From the NCBI GenBank assembly GCA_938024995.1, contig CALJDU010000085.1, positions 1-51,838 of the forward strand: a stretch of 51,838 bases of DNA, read 5' to 3'. This document shows positions 1 to 9,306 of this stretch, piece after piece; positions within the stretch are counted from its first letter, which is position 1; every line of letters starts with the position of its first letter. The translations under genes were made by a program, and so were the position numbers. The notes under the pieces were generated by a model. The model did not search any database, was not told the DNA's origin, and saw only the letters and a list, made by a program, of their open reading frames with translations. This DNA comes from an uncultured bacterium (GTDB taxonomy: Bacteria > Myxococcota_A > Polyangia > Polyangiales > Houyiibacteriaceae).

Positions 1-215
1 CCAGAGAATATTGGAAAGCGACGAAGGAGCGCAGAGCGGAGCGAACATGGGAGGGAGGCTCCAAATCATTTACTTATTTGGAGGGAGGGGCGGACAGTCC
101 CTCCAGAGAATATTGGAAAGCGACGAAGGAGCGCAGAGCGGAGCGAACATGGGAGGGAGGCTCCAAATCATTTACTTATTTGGAGGGAGGGGCGGACAGC
201 CCCTCCAGAGAATAT
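1..215. repeat. 102-bp tandem repeat, two full copies plus a stub
   Basis: Two near-identical 102-bp units (1-102 and 103-204; one visible T/C difference near the end of the unit) are followed by the first 11 bases of a third copy. Each unit carries an inverted repeat, CTCCAAAT and ATTTGGAG around a 9-base loop (59-83 and 161-185). The array lies downstream of the rpsA terminator and may continue left of the window. The period is a multiple of three, so it reads open in one plus-strand frame, but nothing else supports coding. Function not known. Confidence 0.9.
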
Positions 216-221
216 TCTCTG
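206..221. other. 16-bp perfect palindrome at the repeat edge
   Basis: CAGAGAATATTCTCTG is a perfect palindrome. It forms where the truncated third repeat copy meets unique sequence: the left half (CAGAGAATATT) is the start of the repeat unit, while full copies continue with GGAAAG and are not palindromic. It could be a protein binding site or the target or joint at which the array stopped expanding. No known site is recognised. Confidence 0.6.
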
Positions 222-282
222 TTTCCGCACCCGCGGCGCCATCGCCGCGCGTTCTCCGCTTTCCTCTGCTTCCTTCGAAACG

Positions 283-312
283 AAAAACGGCGCGACCCCA
301 AGGCCACGCCGT
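283..312 (-). terminator. Rho-independent terminator of rpsA
   Basis: Read on the minus strand, ACGGCG pairs with CGCCGT (287-292 with 307-312). The inner TGGCC/GGTCG extends the stem to 11 pairs with two wobbles, and the hairpin is followed by five T (283-287). It sits about 20 bases after the rpsA stop codon. Between it and the repeat array (222-282) I see nothing. Confidence 0.8.
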
Positions 313-333
313 CCTTCCGTATCTCCGAGGAGA

Positions 334-2109
<1,776 letters not shown>

Positions 2110-2188
2110 GGATTGGGTTGGGAATTGCGTCTGCGGTTCGAGGCGTATTCCTCGAGGCCGGCTAACGGTTGAAACTGAAAATAGAACG

Positions 2189-2221
2189 AAAAAATGAGCG
2201 TTTGGGGGCGGCCCCCGCTCA
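2189..2221 (-). terminator. Terminator-like hairpin between aroA-cmk and rpsA
   Basis: On the minus strand TGAGCG (2221-2216) pairs with CGCTCA (2200-2195), with a GC-rich inner hairpin GGGGGC/GCCCCC, followed by six T (2194-2189). It fits an intrinsic terminator for aroA-cmk. Because it lies 80 bases before the rpsA start it could also act as a leader attenuator if transcription enters from upstream. Confidence 0.7.
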
Positions 2222-2307
2222 AGGGATGCTGGCCTTAGCAGTCGCAAAAACCGCTGTCAACGAACCACCGAGCGACGAACGGCTTTTGATCCGCATCTTC
2301 TCACGGT

Positions 2308-4359
2308 TCAATCGCCGCTCGCGCCTGAGCGACCCCGGGCAGTGTTGACGAGGTTCACGAGCTGCCCGACCACGGCGTCGAGCGATAACCCGGTCGTGTC
2401 CAAAAGGGTCGCGTCTTCCGCGGGCTTGAGCGGGGCGACCGCGCGCGTGGAGTCCCGTTGATCACGGGTCTCAATCGCGTTGAGAATCGTCGCGTAGTCC
2501 GCGTCCACGCCGCGTGAGGTGAGCTGGTCGACCCGCCTTTGCGCGCGGGCAACCGAAGAAGCGGTCAAGAAGACCTTCACTTCCGCGTGGGGGAACACGA
2601 CCGTCCCGATGTCGCGTCCTTCCAGAACGACACCGCCGTTCTGTCCGAGGCGGCGCTGAAGGCCCAAGAGGGCTGCGCGGACCTCGGGGTGCTGCGAGAC
2701 CAGGCTGGCGCCCTCGGAGACGATCGGGGTGCGGATCTCGTCTTCACGATCGCGCCCGTCGATGAGGACACGTGGTCCGGGCGCGAACGAGAGATCGAGC
2801 GTCGCGATCAGCGCGCCCACCGCGGGGCCGTCCGAGAGGTCGAGGCCGCGCTCGATCGCGCACAATGCAGACGCACGATAAAGCGCGCCCGTGTCGACCA
2901 AAACGTAGCCGACCGCGTCCGCGAGCCGCTTCGCCGCGGCGCTCTTACCGGCTCCCGCGGGACCGTCGATCGCGACCGTGATCTCCTTCGCGGTGCCCGT
3001 GGCCGCGTCGCCCACCCACTGAATGTCCGCGCCGAGAGATCGCAAGAGCGGGACAAAGTCCGGGAACGAGGTCGCGATGCAGTCGACGTCTTCAATGACG
3101 CTCTCCCCCGCTGCGGCCAACGCGAGGACCGCGGCCGACATCGCGATACGGTGGTCGCCTCGGCTCTTGACCGTCGCGGGCCGGAGCGGCGCCCTTCCCT
3201 CGATCACGAGTCCGTCCGGAAGCTCCGTGTTGGGGACCCCGAACGCCGTGAGGACCTCATGCATGGCCGCGATCCGGTCGCTCTCCTTCACGCGGAGCTC
3301 GGCCGCGTCGCGGATCTCGGTGCGGCCGTGCGCGAAGGCGGCGACCACACAAGCGGCAGGCACCTCGTCGATCATGCGCACCAAAAGCTCGCCGCCGATG
3401 AGCGTTCCCCGCGCCTCGTGATCGCTGCACAAGAAGAGGTCGGCCATCGGCTCGTCGCCCGCCGCGCCTCCCTTGGGAACACGCGGCGCGTTGACGCCCA
3501 TCATGCGGAGCAGATCCAAAAAACCGGTCCGGGTCGGGTTCACGCCGACGCCCTCGATGACGACGTCGCTCTCCGGTCGCGCGAGGGCCGCGGCCAACAC
3601 GAACGCGGCGCTCGAGATGTCGCCGGGAATCGTCCAAGCGAACGGATCCCAGCCGCCCTGAAAGCGCTCGTCGTTGGGGTCGAACGCGACGGTCGAGCCT
3701 GCGGTCGACAAGGGCACACCGAGCGCGACGAGCATCCGCTCGGTGTGGTCTCGCGAGAGGACCGGCTCGCGAACCACGGTCGGCCCGTTTGCGTAGAGCC
3801 CGCTGAGCAAGAGCGCGCTCTTTACCTGCGCGCTCGCGATCGGCATGTCGTACTCGATGCCGCGGAGCGCCTCGCCCTGGACCAGTGGCGCGATCGAGAT
3901 CGGCGCGAAGACGCCTTCTTTGTCATCTCGCGAGCTACCGCCGATGAACGCGCCCCGAGCGCGTAGCGGGTCGATGACGCGCGCCATAGGTCGACCCGAG
4001 AGCGACTCGTCACCGCACAGCCGCGTCCCGAAGCGCTGACCGGAGAGCGCGCCGCACAGCAAGCGCATCGTGGTCCCAGAGTTGCCGCAGTCGACCACGC
4101 CCTGCGGCATGGAGAGCCCGCGGAGCCCCACGCCGCTCACGCGAACGATGTCGCCATCGTCCTCAAAGGAGACGCCCATCGCGGCGAACGCGCGCCGGGT
4201 CGCCATATTGTCTTCACCCGCCGAGAGCCCGGTGATCGCGGAGCGCCCGCGCGCGAGCGCCGCGAAGAGAATCGCGCGGTGGCCGATCGACTTGTCGCCA
4301 GGCACGCGGACGCGACCCGAGAGCGGTCCCTGCCCTCCGCGAATGACGAGTGTGCTCAT
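2308..4359 (-). CDS. aroA-cmk: Fused EPSP synthase / cytidylate kinase
   Basis: One 683-residue polypeptide joins two enzymes. Residues 1 to about 445 are 3-phosphoshikimate 1-carboxyvinyltransferase of the shikimate pathway, with GDKSIGHR (21-28), CGNSGTT (91-97), SRDHTERML (202-210), KESDR (358-362) and GDHRIAM (401-407). From about 459 it is cytidylate kinase, which phosphorylates CMP and dCMP: Walker A GPAGAGKS (466-473), then LVDTGALYR and GRDIGTVVFP. Both halves keep their key motifs, so both activities are expected. The same fusion is annotated in some beta-proteobacteria. The gene starts 8 bases after the upstream lipoprotein stop, suggesting one transcript, and lies before rpsA, the usual cmk neighbour. 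Confidence 0.95.
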   Translation of the reverse strand: MSTLVIRGGQGPLSGRVRVPGDKSIGHRAILFAALARGRSAITGLSAGEDNMATRRAFAAMGVSFEDDGDIVRVSGVGLRGLSMPQGVVDCGNSGTTMRLLCGALSGQRFGTRLCGDESLSGRPMARVIDPLRARGAFIGGSSRDDKEGVFAPISIAPLVQGEALRGIEYDMPIASAQVKSALLLSGLYANGPTVVREPVLSRDHTERMLVALGVPLSTAGSTVAFDPNDERFQGGWDPFAWTIPGDISSAAFVLAAALARPESDVVIEGVGVNPTRTGFLDLLRMMGVNAPRVPKGGAAGDEPMADLFLCSDHEARGTLIGGELLVRMIDEVPAACVVAAFAHGRTEIRDAAELRVKESDRIAAMHEVLTAFGVPNTELPDGLVIEGRAPLRPATVKSRGDHRIAMSAAVLALAAAGESVIEDVDCIATSFPDFVPLLRSLGADIQWVGDAATGTAKEITVAIDGPAGAGKSAAAKRLADAVGYVLVDTGALYRASALCAIERGLDLSDGPAVGALIATLDLSFAPGPRVLIDGRDREDEIRTPIVSEGASLVSQHPEVRAALLGLQRRLGQNGGVVLEGRDIGTVVFPHAEVKVFLTASSVARAQRRVDQLTSRGVDADYATILNAIETRDQRDSTRAVAPLKPAEDATLLDTTGLSLDAVVGQLVNLVNTARGRSGASGD

Positions 4360-4367
4360 CTAGCGGT

Positions 4368-5399
4368 TCACTGCATCGGAGCAGGCGCGGCCGTCGAGCC
4401 CATCTGCTGCTGGACGCGCTCGGCCATGGCCTGGAGCGCGAGGAGCGCAAACGCGCGAACACGCTGCAAGGTGTCGCGGACGGTCTGGTCGTCGAGGTTG
4501 ACCGCGCCGACCACGGTGTTGCCTTCGACACGCGTGGAGATGCCGGCGAGGACATCTCCAAGGCCCATCGCCCGGAGCGCGATGTTCCCGCCGATTTGCC
4601 CGAGGAGGTCGTTCGCGATGGTCGCGAGCTGTTGTGCGGAGTCCGCGTCGCTCATCGTGACGACGACCTCGCCCTGGATGCCGTTGCTCGCCTCGGCGGA
4701 CGCTCCGTAGCTCACGATGGACTCGGCGAGCGCGGCGGTCATGCCCGGGATCTTGCGGACGAGGGTGTCGCGAATGCACGGACAGGCGACGCCGGCGAAC
4801 CGGAAGGTTCCAGCGGACATGCCGACGCGATCGGACACATCCGTAAACGCCTGTTCGTTCAGTCGAGCAGGACGCGTCGTCTGCATGAGCAACCCGGGCG
4901 CCGCAGAGCTGGGCGCGAGCAGGTAGGTGCGGGCGTCGAGCGTCACGAGCGCGGCGTCCGACGAGACCATCGCTTCGCGACCCGCGACTTGACCGCGCTG
5001 GAAGGTCCCGAGGCCTTGAATCGCTGAGTCGAGCTCCCCCTCAGCGAAGTCGCCCGAGAACACCACGGAGCCGAGGTCGTCTTCAGAGATGGCGAAGAAC
5101 GCGGTGTCGGCGCCGTTGAGGATCGCGTCAAGCTTGGCCTCTCGCCCTTCCCCCAGCGGCTCGGCCTCGCGGATCCAATCGAGGACGATCTGGACATAGG
5201 GCGAGCTCCGGAGCTGCGCGACGTCCACGCGAACCACGCCGAAGGTGTTGGCGGGCATCAGCGCGAACGGATCGACCGCGGGCTGCGCAACGGCTGCCGC
5301 GACATCGGTCGGATCGGTCACGTCGGGTGACCCTCCTCCGCATCCAACGGACAACAGGGTCAACGACACGAGAAGAGCAGTGAGTGCAGAGCGGGACAT
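4368..5399 (-). CDS. Lipoprotein, paralogue of the upstream gene
   Basis: A 343-residue lipoprotein of no family I recognise. The start at 5399 has a good AAGGA Shine-Dalgarno and gives a signal peptide with lipobox LLSVGC, followed by GGGSPD; the frame is open upstream to 5465 but that part is not signal-like. The body resembles the upstream gene (5488-6951): a VRVDVAQLRSSPYVQIVLDW segment, a GEVVVTMSDADSA segment and a VNLDDQTVRDTLQRVRAF segment each have counterparts there. It lies directly before aroA-cmk, probably co-transcribed. Two Cys (PCIRDT region) could pair. Role unknown; localisation to the inner or outer membrane is inferred from the lipobox only. Confidence 0.85.
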   Translation of the reverse strand: MSRSALTALLVSLTLLSVGCGGGSPDVTDPTDVAAAVAQPAVDPFALMPANTFGVVRVDVAQLRSSPYVQIVLDWIREAEPLGEGREAKLDAILNGADTAFFAISEDDLGSVVFSGDFAEGELDSAIQGLGTFQRGQVAGREAMVSSDAALVTLDARTYLLAPSSAAPGLLMQTTRPARLNEQAFTDVSDRVGMSAGTFRFAGVACPCIRDTLVRKIPGMTAALAESIVSYGASAEASNGIQGEVVVTMSDADSAQQLATIANDLLGQIGGNIALRAMGLGDVLAGISTRVEGNTVVGAVNLDDQTVRDTLQRVRAFALLALQAMAERVQQQMGSTAAPAPMQ

Positions 5400-5487
5400 G
5401 GCTTCCTTTCGCGACGCGAACGTCGACGGCGCGCATGTTAGCAGGTCAACAGACCGCGCCAACACTCTCTCTTTCAGACGATCGGGG

Positions 5488-6951
5488 TCACCAATTGCGG
5501 CGCAGCGGGTTGCACGCCTCCGACTCCCACGTCGCTCCGGTCACCGCGTTGTCGAAATCGATCCGGATCACGCGCCCGGAATCGAGCGGCATCGAGACCG
5601 TCAAGACCGCGGTCGTGGTCCCCGCGGGAGTCGTGACGTCACACATCACGCGTGCTTTGCCCATCGCTTCCCGGACCTCGCCGCAGACCACGTTGGTGGC
5701 GTTGGCCAGCGGAGTGTCCGCGACACACGGCGCCAGCTGTTCGGCGCTCCGCGCGTAGAGCATCTCGAGCGCAGCTTCGAATCGCGACGCGACCAGCGCG
5801 TCGAGCAAGCCTTGTGAAACGCGCCGCGACGCTTCCTCGAAGCCTGGCCGCGTCGCGCGCTCATGTCCTCGCCGGATGTCGCGGCCAAGCTCGCGAAAGA
5901 GATCGCGCGCGATCTGCTCGACCCGCGAGAAGCGATCCCGAATCGTCTCATCGTCGAGGTCGAGGGACGCGACGAAGCGGCGGGGCAAGTAGCTCCGGTC
6001 AGCGTCGGCGAGCAGCAAATCGGCCCCGACCTGTCGCACCATTTCTTCACGAGACATCATCGAGATGAACAGGTTGTAGACGCGACCCGCGCTCTCGGCG
6101 TCCGCTGCGTCCGAGACGTGGGCGATGACCTCGCCGTGCAAGCCGCCGGAGCGCGAAGCGATGACCCCGGTCACGCCGAAAAGCGAGTCCACCTCTGCGC
6201 GATCACCCTCACGCTCGATCTCGCGACCGGTTCCGAGGATCTGAAACTCCGCGTCACGCGAGAGCGTCTCCCGCACGATGCCTTCTCCATAGCGAGGCGA
6301 CACCGTGGCTTGGGAGAGCAGCTCTTCGGCGGTCTCCTCTGCGGTGATCACCAACGTGTTCGCGTCCACAGAGACGTAGACCAAACCAGCCGCCGCCCAC
6401 CCGGGATAAGACGCGATCACGACTTCGCGCGGGGGCATCGCGGCGGGGACCAACTTGCGCGCGAGCTCGGCGACCAACGCGCTGGAGAACTCGCCCTGCA
6501 ACACGGCCGCGACGCGCTCGTCGTCACCGCGTCCACCTTGGTATGCGAACGTGAGGAGATCGGTCGTCCCGAAGAGACTCCGCACCAACGCTTCACGACC
6601 GCCACCTCCGAAGCCGTCCGTCGCGTAGATCAGCTCCTCGAGGATCCGGACGTACGGGTTGTCGAGCGCCGCCTTCGGCCGTGCGCGGACCAAGATCACG
6701 GGCCTCGGCGGCAAGAACCGAAGCGCGACGAGATCCACCTCGCGCTCCGTCACCAGCGCGTCTTCCGCGACGTCGACCGGTGCCGCGGCCTGCCCCGGAA
6801 CGACGGGCGCGGGCGCTGGCGCGCCGCCACATCCAAGCGCGAGCACCAGGGCGCCGAGGCCCAAGACGCTGAGGCCCGAGACGCTGAGGCCCGAGACGCT
6901 GCGTACCGTCGCCTGCTTTCGCTTCATGCCCTCGACCTCAACCGGAATCAT
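5488..6951 (-). CDS. Lipoprotein with C-terminal extension, paralogue of 4368-5399
   Basis: A 487-residue lipoprotein of unknown family. A GGAGG Shine-Dalgarno five bases before 6951 favours that start; a second ATG at 6927 is possible. The signal peptide contains SVSGLSVSGLSVLGLG, encoded by a 15-bp tandem repeat, and ends in lipobox LALGC followed by GGAPAPAP. Mid-protein segments match the downstream paralogue (VRARPKAALDNPYVRILEEL; SLDLDDETIRDRFSRVEQIA). The last ~90 residues, including several Cys and ending PLRRNW, have no counterpart in the paralogue. It lies between hisC and the paralogue, in the same direction. Confidence 0.85.
   Translation of the reverse strand: MIPVEVEGMKRKQATVRSVSGLSVSGLSVLGLGALVLALGCGGAPAPAPVVPGQAAAPVDVAEDALVTEREVDLVALRFLPPRPVILVRARPKAALDNPYVRILEELIYATDGFGGGGREALVRSLFGTTDLLTFAYQGGRGDDERVAAVLQGEFSSALVAELARKLVPAAMPPREVVIASYPGWAAAGLVYVSVDANTLVITAEETAEELLSQATVSPRYGEGIVRETLSRDAEFQILGTGREIEREGDRAEVDSLFGVTGVIASRSGGLHGEVIAHVSDAADAESAGRVYNLFISMMSREEMVRQVGADLLLADADRSYLPRRFVASLDLDDETIRDRFSRVEQIARDLFRELGRDIRRGHERATRPGFEEASRRVSQGLLDALVASRFEAALEMLYARSAEQLAPCVADTPLANATNVVCGEVREAMGKARVMCDVTTPAGTTTAVLTVSMPLDSGRVIRIDFDNAVTGATWESEACNPLRRNW
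6856..6900. repeat. 15-bp tandem repeat inside a signal peptide
   Basis: Three head-to-tail copies of GAGGCCCGAGACGCT (first copy with one mismatch) at 6856-6870, 6871-6885 and 6886-6900. On the coding (minus) strand they encode repeats of SVSGL in the hydrophobic core of the signal peptide, so copy-number changes would lengthen or shorten that core in frame. Confidence 0.85.
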
Positions 6952-7063
6952 TCACGCCTCCCTCGCGCCGTTGAGCGCGCCGGAACGCTAACAGCCGGCG
7001 CGCGATTCCGCAGCGACTCTCGGAGCGGACATCCGCCTTACGTAGGCGCACGACGATCGGAGG

Positions 7064-8173
7064 CTAGCGTCCGCGAACTTCTTCGGCGGCGGCGCTGAGC
7101 ATCCGATCGTTCTCTTCGCGCGTCCCCAACGAGATCCGCAGCCAGGTATCGATGGGCGCTGGCATCGGGCGCGTGATCACGCCGCGCCGCAAGAGCACAT
7201 CGTAGACATCACGTCCGGGGCGACCGAAGTCGACCAGCAGAAAGTTCCCTTGGCTCGGCGCGGGGCGCAGCCCGAGCTCCCTCAGCGCCGCGGCGACCCG
7301 AACGCGCTCTTCGGCGTTGAAGTCGACGTATCGCTGCACCCACGCTTGGTCTTCGAGCGCGGGCGCAACCGCGGCTTGCGCGACGAGGTTGACGTTAAAA
7401 GGCGCGCGCATCCGGTGCAGGTAACCCACCAAAGCAGCAGGCCCGGTGGCGTAGCCGACCCGCATCCCGGCGAGCCCATACGCCTTGGAGAGCGTTCGCA
7501 GAACGAGCGTCCGCTCGTGCAGGTGCAGATGCTTGAGCGCGGTCGCGTAGTCGTCAGCGGTGGCGAACTCGAAGTACGCTTCGTCGAGGACCGCGACGAC
7601 GTCTTCCGGGAGCGAGCTCAACAGGTGGACCAGCTCGTCTTCACTGATGTGCGCCCCGGTCGGGTTGTTTGGGTTCGCGAGGAAGAGGATCTTCGTTCGT
7701 GGCGTGACGGCGTCGAGCATCGCCTGGACGTCCCACGCGAGGTTCTCGATGAGCGGCACCTCCGTGTAGTCCACGTTGGTCGCGGTCGCGCCCAGCCAGT
7801 AGCAAACGAACGACGGCTTCCCGAAAACCATGTGGTCCCCGGGCGCCGCGAATGTCCGGCAGATGAGATCGATGAGCTCGTTGCTCCCGTTCCCGATCAC
7901 GACCTCTTCGGTAGGACGTGAAAGGAACCGCGCGATCGCGCTTCGCGCTTCATGCCCGGCACCGTCTGGATAGAAGCGCACGTCTTCGACCGCCGCGCGC
8001 ATCGCCGCGAGCACCTTCGGCGACGGACCAAACGGGTTCTCGTTGCTCGCGAGCTTGATGGCGCCGGTGATCCCGAGCTCTCGTTCGAGCTCCTCGATCG
8101 GTTTCCCAGGCTTGTACGCGATCATTCTCTCGACGTTGGGCGGGACGAGCGGCTTTTGTTCACGTTGGCTCAT
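7064..8173 (-). CDS. hisC: Histidinol-phosphate / aromatic aminotransferase
   Basis: A PLP-dependent class I/II aminotransferase of 369 residues, the length usual for HisC. It converts imidazole-acetol phosphate to histidinol phosphate; members of this family often also act on aromatic keto acids. Visible motifs: LASNENPFGPSP (41-52), GNGSNELI (94-101), NPNNPTG (167-173), LDEAYFEF (196-203), the Schiff-base lysine K230 in TLSKAYGLAGMR, and a C-terminal LRISLGT. The start overlaps the stop of the pheA-like gene by four bases (ATGA), so the two are translationally coupled. That neighbour makes a role in phenylalanine transamination as likely as one in histidine synthesis; no other his gene is nearby. 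Confidence 0.9.
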   Translation of the reverse strand: MSQREQKPLVPPNVERMIAYKPGKPIEELERELGITGAIKLASNENPFGPSPKVLAAMRAAVEDVRFYPDGAGHEARSAIARFLSRPTEEVVIGNGSNELIDLICRTFAAPGDHMVFGKPSFVCYWLGATATNVDYTEVPLIENLAWDVQAMLDAVTPRTKILFLANPNNPTGAHISEDELVHLLSSLPEDVVAVLDEAYFEFATADDYATALKHLHLHERTLVLRTLSKAYGLAGMRVGYATGPAALVGYLHRMRAPFNVNLVAQAAVAPALEDQAWVQRYVDFNAEERVRVAAALRELGLRPAPSQGNFLLVDFGRPGRDVYDVLLRRGVITRPMPAPIDTWLRISLGTREENDRMLSAAAEEVRGR

Positions 8174-9249
8174 GCGGCCTCCGTCGCGGGACGCGGGTAG
8201 CTGCCGATGACGTACATCAGCTTGGTTAGGTCGCGGAGCTGCTCCAGCGCCGTCACGACGGCCCGGTCGGTCACGTGTCCATCGAACTCAACAAAGAAGG
8301 TGACCCCATGCGCACCGGAGCGTGACTCGAGGCGCGTCATGTTGATCTCGCCGGTCGCGAAAGGGACCAGCGACTCGTGAAGCGCGCCGGGGCCGTCGCG
8401 GACGACCATCGCGATAACGCTGCGGTCTCTGCCCGTGCGCGACGGGAAGCGCGAGCCGATGACCCCGTAGCGCGTGACCAAGTCGTGGACATCCTCCGCG
8501 CGCTCGAAGACCGCGCGGAGCTCAAAGAGTTCGCCCATCACCGGCGCGCCGAGCACGGCCATCTTGGGCTCCGAGAGCGCGCGCTTCGCGGACTCGGCGA
8601 GCAGCTCTTCACTGGTCAGGTCGACGACGCGCCAGCCGCGCTCGGTGACGAACCGCTGGCAGGCCGAGATAGCGCTCGGCGACCCGTGAAGCTCCTCGAT
8701 GCTGTCGAGGGTCGTCGACTCTCCGCCGAGCACGTCAAAGCGCACCGGCACGCGGACCTCCCCGACCAGCTTCGCTTCGCTCACCAACAAGGCGTTGAGG
8801 GTGTTCGTAAAGACGCCTTCGTTTGCCGCCTCGATCGGGACGACCGCGTGCTGCGCGCGTTGCCGGATGACGTCGTCGATCACCTCGCCCACGGTCTCGC
8901 GTGGACGGAGCGTCACGGAGCGTCCCAACGCGAGCCAGGCCGCGGCGTGGGAAAACCCTCCAAGCGCTCCCGCGACCGAAACAGTGCGGGGAGCGAGCAG
9001 CGCGGCCGACCCGGAGAGCACCTCACGGAAGACGTGACGCGCGCTCTCTTTGGGAAACGCGCCCGCGGCGAGCACCGCCGTGCGGACCACCTCCGCGGCT
9101 TTCGGCGCTGGAAAAAAGCTGTTGGGTTCGGCTTCCCGAAGTGCGCGCAGCGCCGTGAGCGCCTCGCCGCGTTGGTTGAGCGCTTGGCTCAGCGCGCGAT
9201 CCGCCTCGAGGAGAGAGGTGAGTATTCGCGCGTGATCGTCTTTGGACAC
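8170..9249 (-). CDS. pheA: Divergent P-protein: chorismate mutase-like / prephenate dehydratase / ACT
   Basis: A 359-residue protein laid out like PheA: an AroQ-type chorismate mutase helix bundle (about 5-90), a prephenate dehydratase domain (about 92-270) and a C-terminal ACT domain (about 278-355) with the Phe-binding-type TRLESR motif. GTG start at 9249. Several family landmarks are altered: the dehydratase signature GPxGTFS reads GALGGFS, PIENS reads PIEAA and TRF reads TRY. In the mutase part the usual LRxxID and DxxRE residues are missing. It may be a divergent enzyme or a regulatory or inactive relative. It overlaps hisC by four bases, so a role in phenylalanine synthesis from prephenate is still the best reading. 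Confidence 0.75.
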   Translation of the reverse strand: MSKDDHARILTSLLEADRALSQALNQRGEALTALRALREAEPNSFFPAPKAAEVVRTAVLAAGAFPKESARHVFREVLSGSAALLAPRTVSVAGALGGFSHAAAWLALGRSVTLRPRETVGEVIDDVIRQRAQHAVVPIEAANEGVFTNTLNALLVSEAKLVGEVRVPVRFDVLGGESTTLDSIEELHGSPSAISACQRFVTERGWRVVDLTSEELLAESAKRALSEPKMAVLGAPVMGELFELRAVFERAEDVHDLVTRYGVIGSRFPSRTGRDRSVIAMVVRDGPGALHESLVPFATGEINMTRLESRSGAHGVTFFVEFDGHVTDRAVVTALEQLRDLTKLMYVIGSYPRPATEAA

Positions 9250-9306
9250 GCGCGAACTCTATCAGGTTTGGGGCGCGGGTCCCGTCGGCGGAGCCGAGGC
9301 CGAAGC

